From positions 62,001 to 126,000 of the forward strand of contig NZ_CP078093.1 in NCBI RefSeq assembly GCF_019203185.1: a stretch of DNA of 64,000 bases. The letters run 5' to 3'. Below the pieces are notes generated by a model, which ran no database searches, was not told the DNA's origin, and saw only the letters and a program-made list of their open reading frames with translations. The stretch comes from Crassaminicella indica. GTDB lineage: Bacteria; Bacillota; Clostridia; Peptostreptococcales; Thermotaleaceae. The position numbers and the translations under genes were made by a program. Below are positions 48,619 to 58,196 of this stretch, in pieces (within the stretch, counting starts at the first letter, position 1; every line of letters begins with the position of its first letter).

Positions 48619-49371
48619 ATGAAAGGTATAATTTTGGCAGGAGGAAGTGGATCAAGACTTTATCCCTTAACCAAAGTTACAAATAAACATTTACTTCCAG
48701 TAGGAAAATATCCTATGATTTTATATTTAATTGCTAAGATGAAGGAAGCAGATATAACAGATATTATGATTATCTCTGGAAAAGAGCATATCGGAGCATT
48801 AGTAAACTTACTAGGTAGTGGCTATGAATATGGCGTAAGCTTTACCTTTCGCATACAAGACCAACCTGGTGGAATTGCTCAAGCTTTAGGTTTATGTAAA
48901 GAATTTGTAAAAAAAGATAAATGCATCGTTATGCTTGCTGATAATATCTTCGAAGATTCTATTTACCAATATGTTAAAAATTTTGAAAAACAAGATAAAG
49001 GAGCAAAAATATTAATTAAACAAGTAAAAGATCCTACTAGATATGGCATTGCAGAGCTTAAAGATCATAAAATCATAAATATCGAAGAAAAGCCAAAAAA
49101 TCCTAAAAGTAATTATTGTGTTACAGGAATCTATATGTATGACCATAAAGTATTTGATATTATTAAAACCTTAAAGCCCTCTAGCAGAGGTGAACTAGAA
49201 ATTACAGATGTGAACAATTGGTATATAAAAAACCACTCTCTTACTTATGATATTTTAAAGGGCTGGTGGTCTGATGCAGGAACCTTTCATTCTTTATTAA
49301 ATGCAAATATATTTGCTAAAGATATTCATTTAGATCATATATTAAGCAGAAATTATAAAAAAAGCAGGTGA
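48619..49371 (+). CDS. rmlA: Glucose-1-phosphate thymidylyltransferase
   Basis: About 250 residues. It makes dTDP-glucose from dTTP and glucose-1-phosphate. The nucleotidyltransferase signature GIILAGGSGSRLYPLT and KHLLPVGKYPMI open the protein, followed by VMLADNIFEDS (metal Asp) and EEKPKNPKSNY, VTGIYMYD, and GWWSDAGTFHSLL. ATG at 48619 is chosen with AAGGAG 8 bases upstream; an in-frame GTG nine bases earlier is less likely. The length is the short version (about 250), closer to the spore-glycan type of Bacillus than to the 290-residue RmlA. First gene of the rmlADBC operon. Confidence 0.92.
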   Translation: MKGIILAGGSGSRLYPLTKVTNKHLLPVGKYPMILYLIAKMKEADITDIMIISGKEHIGALVNLLGSGYEYGVSFTFRIQDQPGGIAQALGLCKEFVKKDKCIVMLADNIFEDSIYQYVKNFEKQDKGAKILIKQVKDPTRYGIAELKDHKIINIEEKPKNPKSNYCVTGIYMYDHKVFDIIKTLKPSSRGELEITDVNNWYIKNHSLTYDILKGWWSDAGTFHSLLNANIFAKDIHLDHILSRNYKKSR

Positions 49372-49378
49372 AATTTCT

Positions 49379-50260
49379 ATGAATATACTTATTACTGGAG
49401 GAAATGGACAGCTAGCTCGTTGCATTATGGATATATTTACCGCAAAGGAATGTGCATTAGGTAAGCTTGATAAAATATATTATCATACAAAAATGATCAG
49501 CACAGATAAAAGCTCATTGGATATAACTTGTTTTGAAAATATTAAAAGATGTTTTACAAGCTTAAAACCTCATATAGTAATAAATACAGCAGCTTACACA
49601 TATGTGGATGGATGTGAATCTAATATAGCTTTAGCCTATCAAGTCAATGCTTTAGGAGCTAAAAACTTAGCTATTGCCTGTGAAGCAATAAAAGCAAAGC
49701 TCATTCATCTCTCTACAGATTATATATTTGATGGAAAAAGTAAAGTTCCTTATAAGGAATTTGATTTTCCTAATCCTATAAATATTTACGGAAAATCTAA
49801 ATATTTAGGAGAAGAATACGTTAAACAATTTTGTTCTAGGTATTTTATTATTCGAACAGGATGGCTTTATGGATATCATAAAAAAAATTTTGTAAAAACA
49901 ATCATAAAAACTGCAAAAGAAAAAAAATATCTTGAAGTTATAGATGATCAAACAGGAAATCCAACAAATGCAGAAGATCTAGCCTATCATATTCTAAAAT
50001 TAGCACTGACAGATGCATATGGCATATATCACTGTACAGGCAATGGAGAATGTAGTTGGTATGATTTTGCAAAAGAAATCACTAAATATGCAAATATAAA
50101 CTGCATGATTCATCCAATCCATTCTTGTAATTATAAAAGTATTGCCAAAAGACCAGCTTACTCAGCACTAGATAATATTATTCTAAAATACAGCATCGGA
50201 GATAACATGAGAAATTGGAAGGTTGCTCTAAAAGATTTTATTCATCATTTATCTTTATAA
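49379..50260 (+). CDS. rmlD: dTDP-4-dehydrorhamnose reductase
   Basis: 293 residues, extended short-chain dehydrogenase fold. It reduces dTDP-4-dehydro-L-rhamnose with NAD(P)H to dTDP-L-rhamnose. The dinucleotide motif is ILITGGNGQLARCI (GxxGxxG type), INTAAYTYVDGCE is the family block, HLSTDYIFDG carries the Ser/Thr, and YGKSKYLGE has the YxxxK active site. C-terminal RPAYSALDN is conserved. It starts 7 bases after rmlA. All catalytic residues are visible. The middle region DITCFENIK is standard. Confidence 0.93.
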   Translation: MNILITGGNGQLARCIMDIFTAKECALGKLDKIYYHTKMISTDKSSLDITCFENIKRCFTSLKPHIVINTAAYTYVDGCESNIALAYQVNALGAKNLAIACEAIKAKLIHLSTDYIFDGKSKVPYKEFDFPNPINIYGKSKYLGEEYVKQFCSRYFIIRTGWLYGYHKKNFVKTIIKTAKEKKYLEVIDDQTGNPTNAEDLAYHILKLALTDAYGIYHCTGNGECSWYDFAKEITKYANINCMIHPIHSCNYKSIAKRPAYSALDNIILKYSIGDNMRNWKVALKDFIHHLSL

Positions 50261-50325
50261 AAAGGATTTTAAATATTTTTCATAATCTTTTGTACCTTAT
50301 ACCTATACGAAAGGAATGTTTTTTT

Positions 50326-51384
50326 ATGAAAACTTATTTAGTTACTGGTGGGGCAGGTTTTATTGGTTCCAATTTTATAAAATATATGCTAAAAAAATAT
50401 AAAGATATTCAAATCATAAATGTAGATAAATTGACTTATGCTGGAAATCTTGAAAATCTAAAGGAAATAGAAAATAATCCTAATTATAAATTTATAAAAA
50501 CTGATATTTGTGATGAAAAATCAATTAAAAATATTTTCAAAGAAAATAATATCGATTATGTAGTAAACTTTGCCGCCGAAACCCATGTAGATCGAAGTAT
50601 TCAAAATCCCAATATCTTTATTAAAACAAATATATTAGGAACAATAAATCTCTTAAATTGTGCAAAAGCTTCATGGGAAACACAAAATGGTTTTCTAAAT
50701 GGAAAAAAATTTTTACAAATCTCTACAGATGAAGTATATGGCTCATTAAAAAGTACTGGATCTTTTACAGAAGCTTCACCCTTAGATCCACATAGTCCTT
50801 ATGCTTCAAGTAAAGCATCCGCAGACCTAATGGTTAAATCATATTATGATACCTATAAAATGCCTATCAATATTACTAGATGCTCAAATAATTACGGTCC
50901 CTATCAATTTCCAGAAAAACTAATCCCGCTTATGATTCATAATTGCTTAAGCAAAAAAAGCTTACCTATTTATGGTGATGGATTAAACGTTAGGGACTGG
51001 ATTTATGTAAAAGATCATTGTACAGCTATAGAGCTAGTGATTGAAAAAGGAAAATTCGGTCATGTCTATAATATTGGTGGGCATAATGAAAGAACTAATA
51101 TACATGTAGTAAAAACAATCATTGAATATATCCACAAAAATATTGATCCATCCGTAACAGAAAATCTTATAAAATACATTGCAGACAGAAAAGGTCATGA
51201 TAGAAGGTATGCAATAGATCCTACAAAAATTCAAAATGAATTAGGTTGGAAGGCTCAAACAAATTTTGAGATAGGCATTCATCAAACTATTAGATGGTAT
51301 TTAGAAAATAAAGCTTGGCTTGAACATGTTACTACTGGAGCATATCATGATTATTATGAAAAAATATATAATATCAGGAGGTAA
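50326..51384 (+). CDS. rmlB: dTDP-glucose 4,6-dehydratase
   Basis: 352 residues from the ATG at 50326 (MKTYLVTGGAGFIGSNF, AAGGAA upstream). The frame is open further upstream and would overlap rmlD, but nothing supports that. Motifs: GGAGFIGSNF dinucleotide loop, NFAAETHVDRSI, STDEVYGSL (catalytic Thr, Asp, Glu), YASSKASAD (YxxxK), NNYGPYQFPEKLIPLMI and GDGLNVRDWIYVKDHC. It forms dTDP-4-keto-6-deoxyglucose. It follows rmlD by 65 bases and precedes rmlC by 2. Confidence 0.95.
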   Translation: MKTYLVTGGAGFIGSNFIKYMLKKYKDIQIINVDKLTYAGNLENLKEIENNPNYKFIKTDICDEKSIKNIFKENNIDYVVNFAAETHVDRSIQNPNIFIKTNILGTINLLNCAKASWETQNGFLNGKKFLQISTDEVYGSLKSTGSFTEASPLDPHSPYASSKASADLMVKSYYDTYKMPINITRCSNNYGPYQFPEKLIPLMIHNCLSKKSLPIYGDGLNVRDWIYVKDHCTAIELVIEKGKFGHVYNIGGHNERTNIHVVKTIIEYIHKNIDPSVTENLIKYIADRKGHDRRYAIDPTKIQNELGWKAQTNFEIGIHQTIRWYLENKAWLEHVTTGAYHDYYEKIYNIRR

Positions 51385-51386
51385 AA

Positions 51387-51953
51387 ATGAATAAGTTTCA
51401 ATTTATTCACACACCTATAGCAGGATTATACCTTATAGAGCAAAAGATATTTAATGACAAACGAGGATACTTTATGGAAACTTACAATTATAAAGCTTTT
51501 AAAAAAGCAGGACTCGATATGGTATTTGTTCAAGACAATCAATCAAAATCGAAAAAAGGTGTTCTCAGAGGACTTCATTTTCAAAAAAAACACCCTCAGG
51601 GAAAATTAGTAAGAGTCATAAAGGGAGAAATTTTTGATGTAGTAGTAGATCTAAGAAAAGATTCTAACACTTATGGAAATTGGTATGGATGTATTTTAAA
51701 CGATGAAAACAAGAGACAGCTTTATGTCCCAGAGAGCTTTGCTCATGGTTTTTTAGTCCTTTCCTCTGAAGTAGAATTGATATATAAATGTAGTTCCTTT
51801 TATCATCCTGAGGATGAATGTGGAATTATTTGGAATGATCCAGACATAAACATTGCCTGGCCTTTAGATGCTGTTGATACAGTTATATTATCTGATAAAG
51901 ATCAGCATTGGTCAAGCTTCAAAGCATACAATAGAAGGAATGACTATCTATGA
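51387..51953 (+). CDS. rmlC: dTDP-4-dehydrorhamnose 3,5-epimerase
   Basis: 188 residues, double-stranded beta-helix (cupin) epimerase. Motifs: DKRGYFMETYN, VQDNQSKSKKGVLRGLHFQ (catalytic His in RGLHFQ), HPQGKLVRVIKGEIFDVVVDLR, YVPESFAHGFLVLS (second His), and IIWNDPDINIAWP. It epimerises C3 and C5 to give dTDP-4-dehydro-L-rhamnose. Its stop overlaps the next gene start (ATGA). With rmlA, B and D the dTDP-L-rhamnose route is complete. Confidence 0.95.
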   Translation: MNKFQFIHTPIAGLYLIEQKIFNDKRGYFMETYNYKAFKKAGLDMVFVQDNQSKSKKGVLRGLHFQKKHPQGKLVRVIKGEIFDVVVDLRKDSNTYGNWYGCILNDENKRQLYVPESFAHGFLVLSSEVELIYKCSSFYHPEDECGIIWNDPDINIAWPLDAVDTVILSDKDQHWSSFKAYNRRNDYL

Positions 51954-53605
51954 AAACAAGTATTATACTGTTAACTTTTAATCAATTGCATTATACTAAG
52001 CTTTGTATAGATAGTATTAGGAAATATACAGATAAAAATACCTATGAAATAATTGTAGTAGATAATCATTCTACAGATGGAACAGTCCAATGGTTAAAGG
52101 CTCAAAAAGACATAAAATGCATCTTTAATGAAGAAAATTTAGGATTTCCTAAAGGCTGTAATCAAGGAATAAAAATAGCAAAAGGCAATAGCATACTCCT
52201 TTTAAATAATGATGTAGTCGTAACACCAAATTGGCTTGCAAATTTAAATGCATGTTTATATAGTGCTGACGATATAGGTGCTGTAGGTGCTGTTACAAAT
52301 AATTGTTCTTATTATCAAAGCATATCTGTTAACTATAAAAATATAGAAGAAATGATCGCCTTTTCACAAAAAAATAACATTTCTAGCAGTACAAAATGGG
52401 AAAAACGATTAAAATTGATAGGATTTTGTATGCTTATTAAAAGAGAAGTGATTCAAAAAATAGGTCTATTAGATGAAAGATTCTCACCGGGAAATTTTGA
52501 AGATGATGATTACTCCTTTAGAATCATAAAAGCAGGATATAAATTGATGCTTTGCAAGGATGTATTTATCCATCATTTTGGTCATGCTTCTTTTAATAAA
52601 AATAGTAATGAATTTAGTAATATCCTTACTATTAATAGAAATTTTTTCAAAGAAAAGTGGGGCTTTGATCCGTGGAAGGATTTACAGATTCAAAATGCTT
52701 TAATTCATTTGATTGATCATTTTCATTTTGAAAAAATCAATGTATTAGAAATAAATTGTGGCTGCGGTGCTACTTTGCTTTATATTAAAAATATTTATAA
52801 AAACGCTAATTTATATGGAATAGAGCAAAATCAAGAAGCTTTAAAAATTGCTTGTACTTTTGCTGATGTTCAATGTATAGATATAGAAAATGAAAAGCTC
52901 CCATATAAAGAAAAGTATTTTGATTATATTATATTTGGAAATGTACTCGAATATTTGTATAATCCGTTAAAGGTATTAAAATGTATAAAAAAATATATGA
53001 AAAATAGCGGAAAAATTTTATCAAGCATTCCTAATATCATACATTATATCAATATTAGAAATTTAGTAAAAGGAAATTTGATATATGATGAACAAGCACC
53101 TATTCGATTTTTTACATTAAATACAATCAATAATATTTTCATGGATGCAGATTATAAAATCGAAACAATAACTGGAAGATCTACAACCCCCAGCGAGGAC
53201 GATAAAAAATTTATTGATTCATTAAATCATATGGTAGAAAAAAATATGACAAAGCAATATAAATTTCAAGAATATTTTATAAAAGCAAGGAATAATACAG
53301 ATGAAAATACAGAATTTAAATTCTTATTGAGAAGAATTGAAAATAATATATCTATTGAAAAAAATACGAAATTTTTAGTAGAAATGATTTATAATTCTAA
53401 ATTGAATTTAAATACGCTTATGAATATCATCGACATGAATATCATAAAAAAAGATAAAGTACTCAATCAATTAGCATATAAATTATGTGAAAAAAATATG
53501 TATGAGTATGCAAAAGTCTTATTATCTAGAGCATATGAAATAAATCCTCAAAATATCAAAACACAAAAACTTTTAAAAAGCATAGAAGGTGAACAGATAT
53601 GTTAG
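51950..53605 (+). CDS. Glycosyltransferase family 2 fused to a SAM methyltransferase
   Basis: 551 residues. Residues 1-240 are a GT2 domain of the rhamnosyltransferase-like type: SIILLTFNQLHYTKLCIDSI, IIVVDNHSTDGTVQWL, NLGFPKGCNQGI, ILLLNNDVVV (metal motif) and FEDDDYSFRIIKAGYKL. Residues 260-400 are a Rossmann methyltransferase: INVLEINCGCGATLLYI, LYGIEQNQEAL, YFDYIIFGNVLEYLYNPL. The last 120 residues are helical, possibly TPR-like. It probably adds a sugar (rhamnose is made next door) and methylates the glycan. It overlaps rmlC by 4 bases. Order of action and acceptor unknown. Confidence 0.82.
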   Translation: MKTSIILLTFNQLHYTKLCIDSIRKYTDKNTYEIIVVDNHSTDGTVQWLKAQKDIKCIFNEENLGFPKGCNQGIKIAKGNSILLLNNDVVVTPNWLANLNACLYSADDIGAVGAVTNNCSYYQSISVNYKNIEEMIAFSQKNNISSSTKWEKRLKLIGFCMLIKREVIQKIGLLDERFSPGNFEDDDYSFRIIKAGYKLMLCKDVFIHHFGHASFNKNSNEFSNILTINRNFFKEKWGFDPWKDLQIQNALIHLIDHFHFEKINVLEINCGCGATLLYIKNIYKNANLYGIEQNQEALKIACTFADVQCIDIENEKLPYKEKYFDYIIFGNVLEYLYNPLKVLKCIKKYMKNSGKILSSIPNIIHYINIRNLVKGNLIYDEQAPIRFFTLNTINNIFMDADYKIETITGRSTTPSEDDKKFIDSLNHMVEKNMTKQYKFQEYFIKARNNTDENTEFKFLLRRIENNISIEKNTKFLVEMIYNSKLNLNTLMNIIDMNIIKKDKVLNQLAYKLCEKNMYEYAKVLLSRAYEINPQNIKTQKLLKSIEGEQIC

Positions 53606-55725
53606 ACCCTAAAAAAATATGTTTTATCACCTGTGTAAATGATGAAAAAATGTATGAAGAAGCATTATTATATATTAAAAATCTTCAAATCCCAGAAAAT
53701 TATACAATAGAAACTTTATGTATAAAAAATGCTAAAAGCATAACAAAAGGCTATAATCAAGGGATGAAATTTTCAAACGCTAAATATAAAGTTTATATAC
53801 ATCAAGATGTATTTATTATAAATAAAAAATTTATAAGTGATTTTATAAATATTTTTGAGCAAGACAAAAATATAGGAATGCTTGGCGTAGCAGGTTCAAA
53901 AACTATACCATCAAGTGGAATATGGTGGGAAGCTCAACAGACATACGGAAAAGTTTATGATAGCCACACAGGAAGATTAGAACTTTTACAATTTAACACA
54001 GTAGCAAATAAATATGAAAGTGTAAAAGCTATTGATGGTCTGATTATGATTACTCAATATGATATTCCCTGGCGTGAAGACTTATTAGATGGATGGCATT
54101 TTTATGATGCTTCCCAAAGTATTGAATTTATAAAAGCTGGTTATAAAGTAGCAATTCCAAAGCAATCAAAGCCGTGGTGTATCCATGATTGTGGAATTGT
54201 CAATGTTAATAACGGATACGAGAAATATAGAAAAATATTTTTAGATGAATATGCTAAAGAATTATTTCCTTCTTATAAAAATAAAAAATCTAAATATAAT
54301 GAATTTTATAATCTAGGACGTAAACTAATAGAAAAATCTAGCAGTATCATGAATGACTTCATATCTCATGCCAAAATATCCGCTTTATCAAAAGACTTTG
54401 AGAATGCAATGCTATGGGCTATGCATGCAGGAAAATTCGCAACTTTTCATCACTGTGGTATATTCGCTTCAAAGGAATTAGAAAATATTTTAATTGAATG
54501 TGCTAAAAATATAACACCAACTAAAATAAATATCGATTTTAAAATTCCTGAAAAAAAATCTTCAAAAAAGAAAATTTTACATGTCTTTAGCGAAGCCTAC
54601 AACATTGGTGGGCATACTCGATTTATCAAACGATGGATTCAGGCTGATTCTAAAGAAAATGAACATGCAGTCATTATAACGCTCAATCATAAAACTACAC
54701 CTAACTGGTTAATCGATTCAGTAAAAATTTCAGACGGCTTTTATTGTTGTCTTGATCAATTTTCTTCTAGTTTATTTGAAAAAGCAAATTTGTTACGACA
54801 TATTGCTTACAATTGGGCTGATATTGTCATATTAAATACACATCCCTTCGATCCTATACCAACAGCTGCTTTTGGTATAGCTGGGGGTCCTCCTGTTATA
54901 TTTTTAAACCATGCTGATCATACTTTTTCATTAGGACTTGGTGCAGTTGATCTGGTAGCAGATATTCGCCCTGCTGGGCAAATAATTACTTTGGGTAAAA
55001 AAGGGATAATGAAATCTCTTTTACTTCCAATCCCTATTGAAAAAAATATACTTCCATTGTCAAAAGCTGAAGCTAGAAAAAAATTGAATATTCCTAAAGA
55101 TGCAATAGTCCTTCTTAGTATAGCCTCTGAATATAAGTATACCCCTTGTTTAGGATATGACTTTTTAGAAATTGTCAAGGATATTGTTACCCATAATGAA
55201 AATGTCATGCTCCTTGTTGTAGGCCCTAAAGATCATGGAAGATGGCACCAAGCTAAACTAGATACCAATAAAGCTATATTATCCTTTGGCATACAATCTG
55301 ATCTAAATTTATTTTATGCTTGTGCAGATATATATTTGGATTCCTTTAGCATCGGTTCTCTAACCTCTACACTAGAAGCAGGCTTTTATGGATTGCCTAT
55401 TGTTGGTTTTAAAAACCCTCATCGTCCCATATTAACAAACTACGACATATCCCTTGACAAAGCGGATACCCATGTCAAAAATATAGAATTATACAAGAAA
55501 AAAATTCAAAATCTTATTGATAATAAAGCATTACGCAAAAAAAGAGGAGATTTTATATCAAAAATAATTTATAATGATCACTACGCTCATTGGCATAAAT
55601 ACCTAAATACATTATATTCAGCTTTACCAAACAGCCATGAAGTTTTTGGTCTAAAGGATGAATTATTTCAATTAGATGAATTAGACTTTTTTTGGGCATA
55701 TTTTCAAAATATAATTTATAAATAA
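53599..55725 (+). CDS. Two-domain glycosyltransferase (GT-A plus GT-B)
   Basis: 708 residues. The N-terminal 260 residues resemble the Glyco_tranf_2_5 GT-A fold: ICFITCVNDEKMYEEAL, YNQGMKFSNAKYKVYIHQDVFI, GMLGVAGSKTIP and DGLIMITQYDIPWREDLLDGWHFYD. Residues about 325-690 are a GT-B (GT4-type) domain: ILHVFSEAYNIGGHTRF, IVILNTHPFDPI, FLNHADHTF, DAIVLLSIASEYKYTP, and SFSIGSLTSTLEAGFYGLPIVGFK (donor-binding loop). Two glycosyltransferase active sites in one chain suggest it extends the glycan by two sugars. It overlaps the previous gene by 7 bases and ends the operon. Sugars unknown. Confidence 0.8.
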   Translation: MLDPKKICFITCVNDEKMYEEALLYIKNLQIPENYTIETLCIKNAKSITKGYNQGMKFSNAKYKVYIHQDVFIINKKFISDFINIFEQDKNIGMLGVAGSKTIPSSGIWWEAQQTYGKVYDSHTGRLELLQFNTVANKYESVKAIDGLIMITQYDIPWREDLLDGWHFYDASQSIEFIKAGYKVAIPKQSKPWCIHDCGIVNVNNGYEKYRKIFLDEYAKELFPSYKNKKSKYNEFYNLGRKLIEKSSSIMNDFISHAKISALSKDFENAMLWAMHAGKFATFHHCGIFASKELENILIECAKNITPTKINIDFKIPEKKSSKKKILHVFSEAYNIGGHTRFIKRWIQADSKENEHAVIITLNHKTTPNWLIDSVKISDGFYCCLDQFSSSLFEKANLLRHIAYNWADIVILNTHPFDPIPTAAFGIAGGPPVIFLNHADHTFSLGLGAVDLVADIRPAGQIITLGKKGIMKSLLLPIPIEKNILPLSKAEARKKLNIPKDAIVLLSIASEYKYTPCLGYDFLEIVKDIVTHNENVMLLVVGPKDHGRWHQAKLDTNKAILSFGIQSDLNLFYACADIYLDSFSIGSLTSTLEAGFYGLPIVGFKNPHRPILTNYDISLDKADTHVKNIELYKKKIQNLIDNKALRKKRGDFISKIIYNDHYAHWHKYLNTLYSALPNSHEVFGLKDELFQLDELDFFWAYFQNIIYK

Positions 55726-55732
55726 ATATAGC

Positions 55733-55768
55733 AAGGTAGAATCATTTATATAAACGATTCTACCTTAT
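55733..55768. terminator. Bidirectional terminator: glycan operon / pheT
   Basis: AAGGTAGAATC and GATTCTACCTT form an 11-bp stem between the two convergent genes. Confidence 0.8.
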
Positions 55769-55777
55769 AATCATTAA

Positions 55778-58174
55778 TTACCTTAAAGTTGCACCTAATT
55801 TTTCTTCTAACTCTTTTACAATTTTTTCATGCACCTTTGTTACTTCTTCATCTGTAAGCGTTCTATCCTTAGCTCTATAAGTTAAGGAATAAGCTACACT
55901 CTTATAGCCTTCTTCAATCTGCTTTCCTTTATACACATCAAATAATTTTATGCTTTCTAATATTTTTCCACCATTTTCTTTTACAATAGCTTCTATTTGT
56001 TTTACATAGATATCATCTTTTACAACTATAGCCATATCCCTTGTAACAGCAGGATACTTCGGAAGCTCTTGATATAATCTATCTAAGCTTGCAATTTGAT
56101 AAATAATATTAAAATCTATTTCTGATACATATACTCTTATATCCATATCGTAATTTTCCATTACATCTGGATGGATTTCACCCATAACCCCTAATATATG
56201 ATTGCCATAAATAATATTTGCACATCTTCCTGGATGGAATGTTTTATGATTTTTCTCTGGAATATATTCAAAATCTTTTATTCCAAGTCTTTCAAATAGT
56301 CTTTCTATAACACCTTTTAGACTATAAAAATCTACTTCTTTCCCATACATACCTAATGTTAATACTTTTTTCTCTATTGGTAGTGTTTCAACAGGAATAC
56401 TCTTTGGAATAAAGGTATTTCCTAATTCAAACGCCTGAGCTTTTTCTACATTGCGGTTGTAGTTACGAGATAGCACCTCTAGCATATTCCCCATTAAAGT
56501 AGTTCTCATAACACTAGTTTCTTCTCCAAGAGGATTGATTAATTTTACAACTCTTCTCATGAAGCTTTCCTCTGGGATACATAATAAATCAAACGTTTTA
56601 GGACTTATAAATGAATAAGTTTGAATCTCATTTAATCCTACTGCATTTAAAGTATTTTTAGCTAATGCTTCAATTATTTGACCATTTGTCTTAGCTCCTT
56701 GTGTATTCCCTTTTGGAAGAGTCATGCCCAAATTATTAAAACCATAAATTCTTGCTATTTCTTCTACAAAATCTATTTCCTGGGTAATATCCAATCTAAA
56801 GCTTGGTACTGTAACTGAAAATTTTTCTTGCTTTGTCTCGACTTTCATTCCTAATCTTTCTAATATATCAATCATTTCTTCATTAGATAAATCTGTACCT
56901 AATAAATCATTCATTCTCTTTGGTCTAATCTCTATTACTTTTTCTTCTAATCTATTTGGATAAATATCAATAACGCCTTTTACTACTTTACCAATCTTTA
57001 ATTCTTCCACTAATTCACATACTCTATTTGCAGCAATAATTGCAGTATTTGGATCGATCCCTTTTTCAAATCTTGCAGATGCCTCTGTTCTCAATCCTAA
57101 TTTTTTAGAAATACTTCTTACAGCATTAGCACTAAAATTTGCAGATTCAAGAAGAATTGTTTTAGTATTATCAGTTACTTCTGAATTAAGTCCTCCCATA
57201 ATCCCTGCTAATGCTACAGATTTTTCACTATCTGCAATCATCAAAATACTGTTATCTAATTTTCTTTCTGCTCCATCTAAGGTTACAAAGCTTTCTCCTT
57301 CTTTTGCTCTTTTTACTATTATTTTTTTTCCAGCTAAAGTATCTAAATCAAAAGCATGAAGAGGCTGACCTAATTCTAGCATAACATAATTTGTGATATC
57401 TACTATATTATTGATTGGTCTTATCCCTGCTTTCATCAATCTATTTTGCATCCACTGTGGTGATGGCTTTATTTTTACATCCTTGATCACTCTTGCTACA
57501 TATCGGTTGCAAAGCTCACTATCTAACACCTCAACAGACGCATAATTTTCTATATTATCTACTTCTTCCTTTATATTGATTTTTAGCTCTTTTAAAGGAA
57601 CATTAAAAGTTGCTGACGCTTCTCTTGCCATTCCCAACATGCTCAGACAATCTGGTCGATTTGGTGTGATCTCAAATTCTATAATATGATCATCAAATCC
57701 TAATACATCTTTTATATCCATTCCTAATGGGTAATCTTCATCTAATATATAAATGCCATCCTTTGCTTGATGCATTGGTAATGCTTTATCTTCAATGCCT
57801 AATTCTTCTCCTGAACACATCATGCCATTAGATATCACACCTCGAAGCTTCCCTCTTTTTATTTTCGTACCATCTGGAAGTCTTCCTCCATTTAATATAA
57901 CTGGAATATATTGACCTTCCTCTACATTAGTTGCTCCCGTAACAATTTGAATAACTTCATCTCCCACATCTACCTGTGTTACTACTAATTTTTCAGCATT
58001 TGGATGTTTTTTGATTTCTAAAATTTTTCCTACAACGATTTTGTTTATTCTTTCTCCTAAATATTCCACTGTTTCCACATTAGAACCAGACATAACAAGT
58101 CCATCTCTTAAGTCTTTAATATCTATATTTTCAATATCTACATATTGCTTTAACCATTCTACTGGTACAAACAT
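55778..58174 (-). CDS. pheT: Phenylalanyl-tRNA synthetase, beta subunit
   Basis: 798 residues, full-length bacterial PheT. Domains in order: EMAP-like tRNA-binding fold (VVGKILEIKKHPNAEKLVVTQVDVGD, about 46-72), B3/4 editing domain (about 210-370), B5 domain, inactive class II core, and C-terminal ferredoxin-like anticodon-binding domain (SLDRLYQELPKYPAVTRDMAIVVKD to the end). It pairs with PheS as an alpha2-beta2 enzyme, and the editing domain hydrolyses Tyr-tRNA-Phe. It starts 22 bases after pheS and converges on the glycan operon. In relatives zapA follows pheT; here about 12.8 kb separates them. Confidence 0.97.
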   Translation of the reverse strand: MFVPVEWLKQYVDIENIDIKDLRDGLVMSGSNVETVEYLGERINKIVVGKILEIKKHPNAEKLVVTQVDVGDEVIQIVTGATNVEEGQYIPVILNGGRLPDGTKIKRGKLRGVISNGMMCSGEELGIEDKALPMHQAKDGIYILDEDYPLGMDIKDVLGFDDHIIEFEITPNRPDCLSMLGMAREASATFNVPLKELKINIKEEVDNIENYASVEVLDSELCNRYVARVIKDVKIKPSPQWMQNRLMKAGIRPINNIVDITNYVMLELGQPLHAFDLDTLAGKKIIVKRAKEGESFVTLDGAERKLDNSILMIADSEKSVALAGIMGGLNSEVTDNTKTILLESANFSANAVRSISKKLGLRTEASARFEKGIDPNTAIIAANRVCELVEELKIGKVVKGVIDIYPNRLEEKVIEIRPKRMNDLLGTDLSNEEMIDILERLGMKVETKQEKFSVTVPSFRLDITQEIDFVEEIARIYGFNNLGMTLPKGNTQGAKTNGQIIEALAKNTLNAVGLNEIQTYSFISPKTFDLLCIPEESFMRRVVKLINPLGEETSVMRTTLMGNMLEVLSRNYNRNVEKAQAFELGNTFIPKSIPVETLPIEKKVLTLGMYGKEVDFYSLKGVIERLFERLGIKDFEYIPEKNHKTFHPGRCANIIYGNHILGVMGEIHPDVMENYDMDIRVYVSEIDFNIIYQIASLDRLYQELPKYPAVTRDMAIVVKDDIYVKQIEAIVKENGGKILESIKLFDVYKGKQIEEGYKSVAYSLTYRAKDRTLTDEEVTKVHEKIVKELEEKLGATLR

Positions 58175-58196
58175 ATCTCTTCCTCCTATCTTTTCT

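Noticed and set aside
43104-55725. Prophage or integrated plasmid
   Set aside because: No integrase, phage structural or replication genes and no edge repeats were found. The content is surface glycan and structural proteins.
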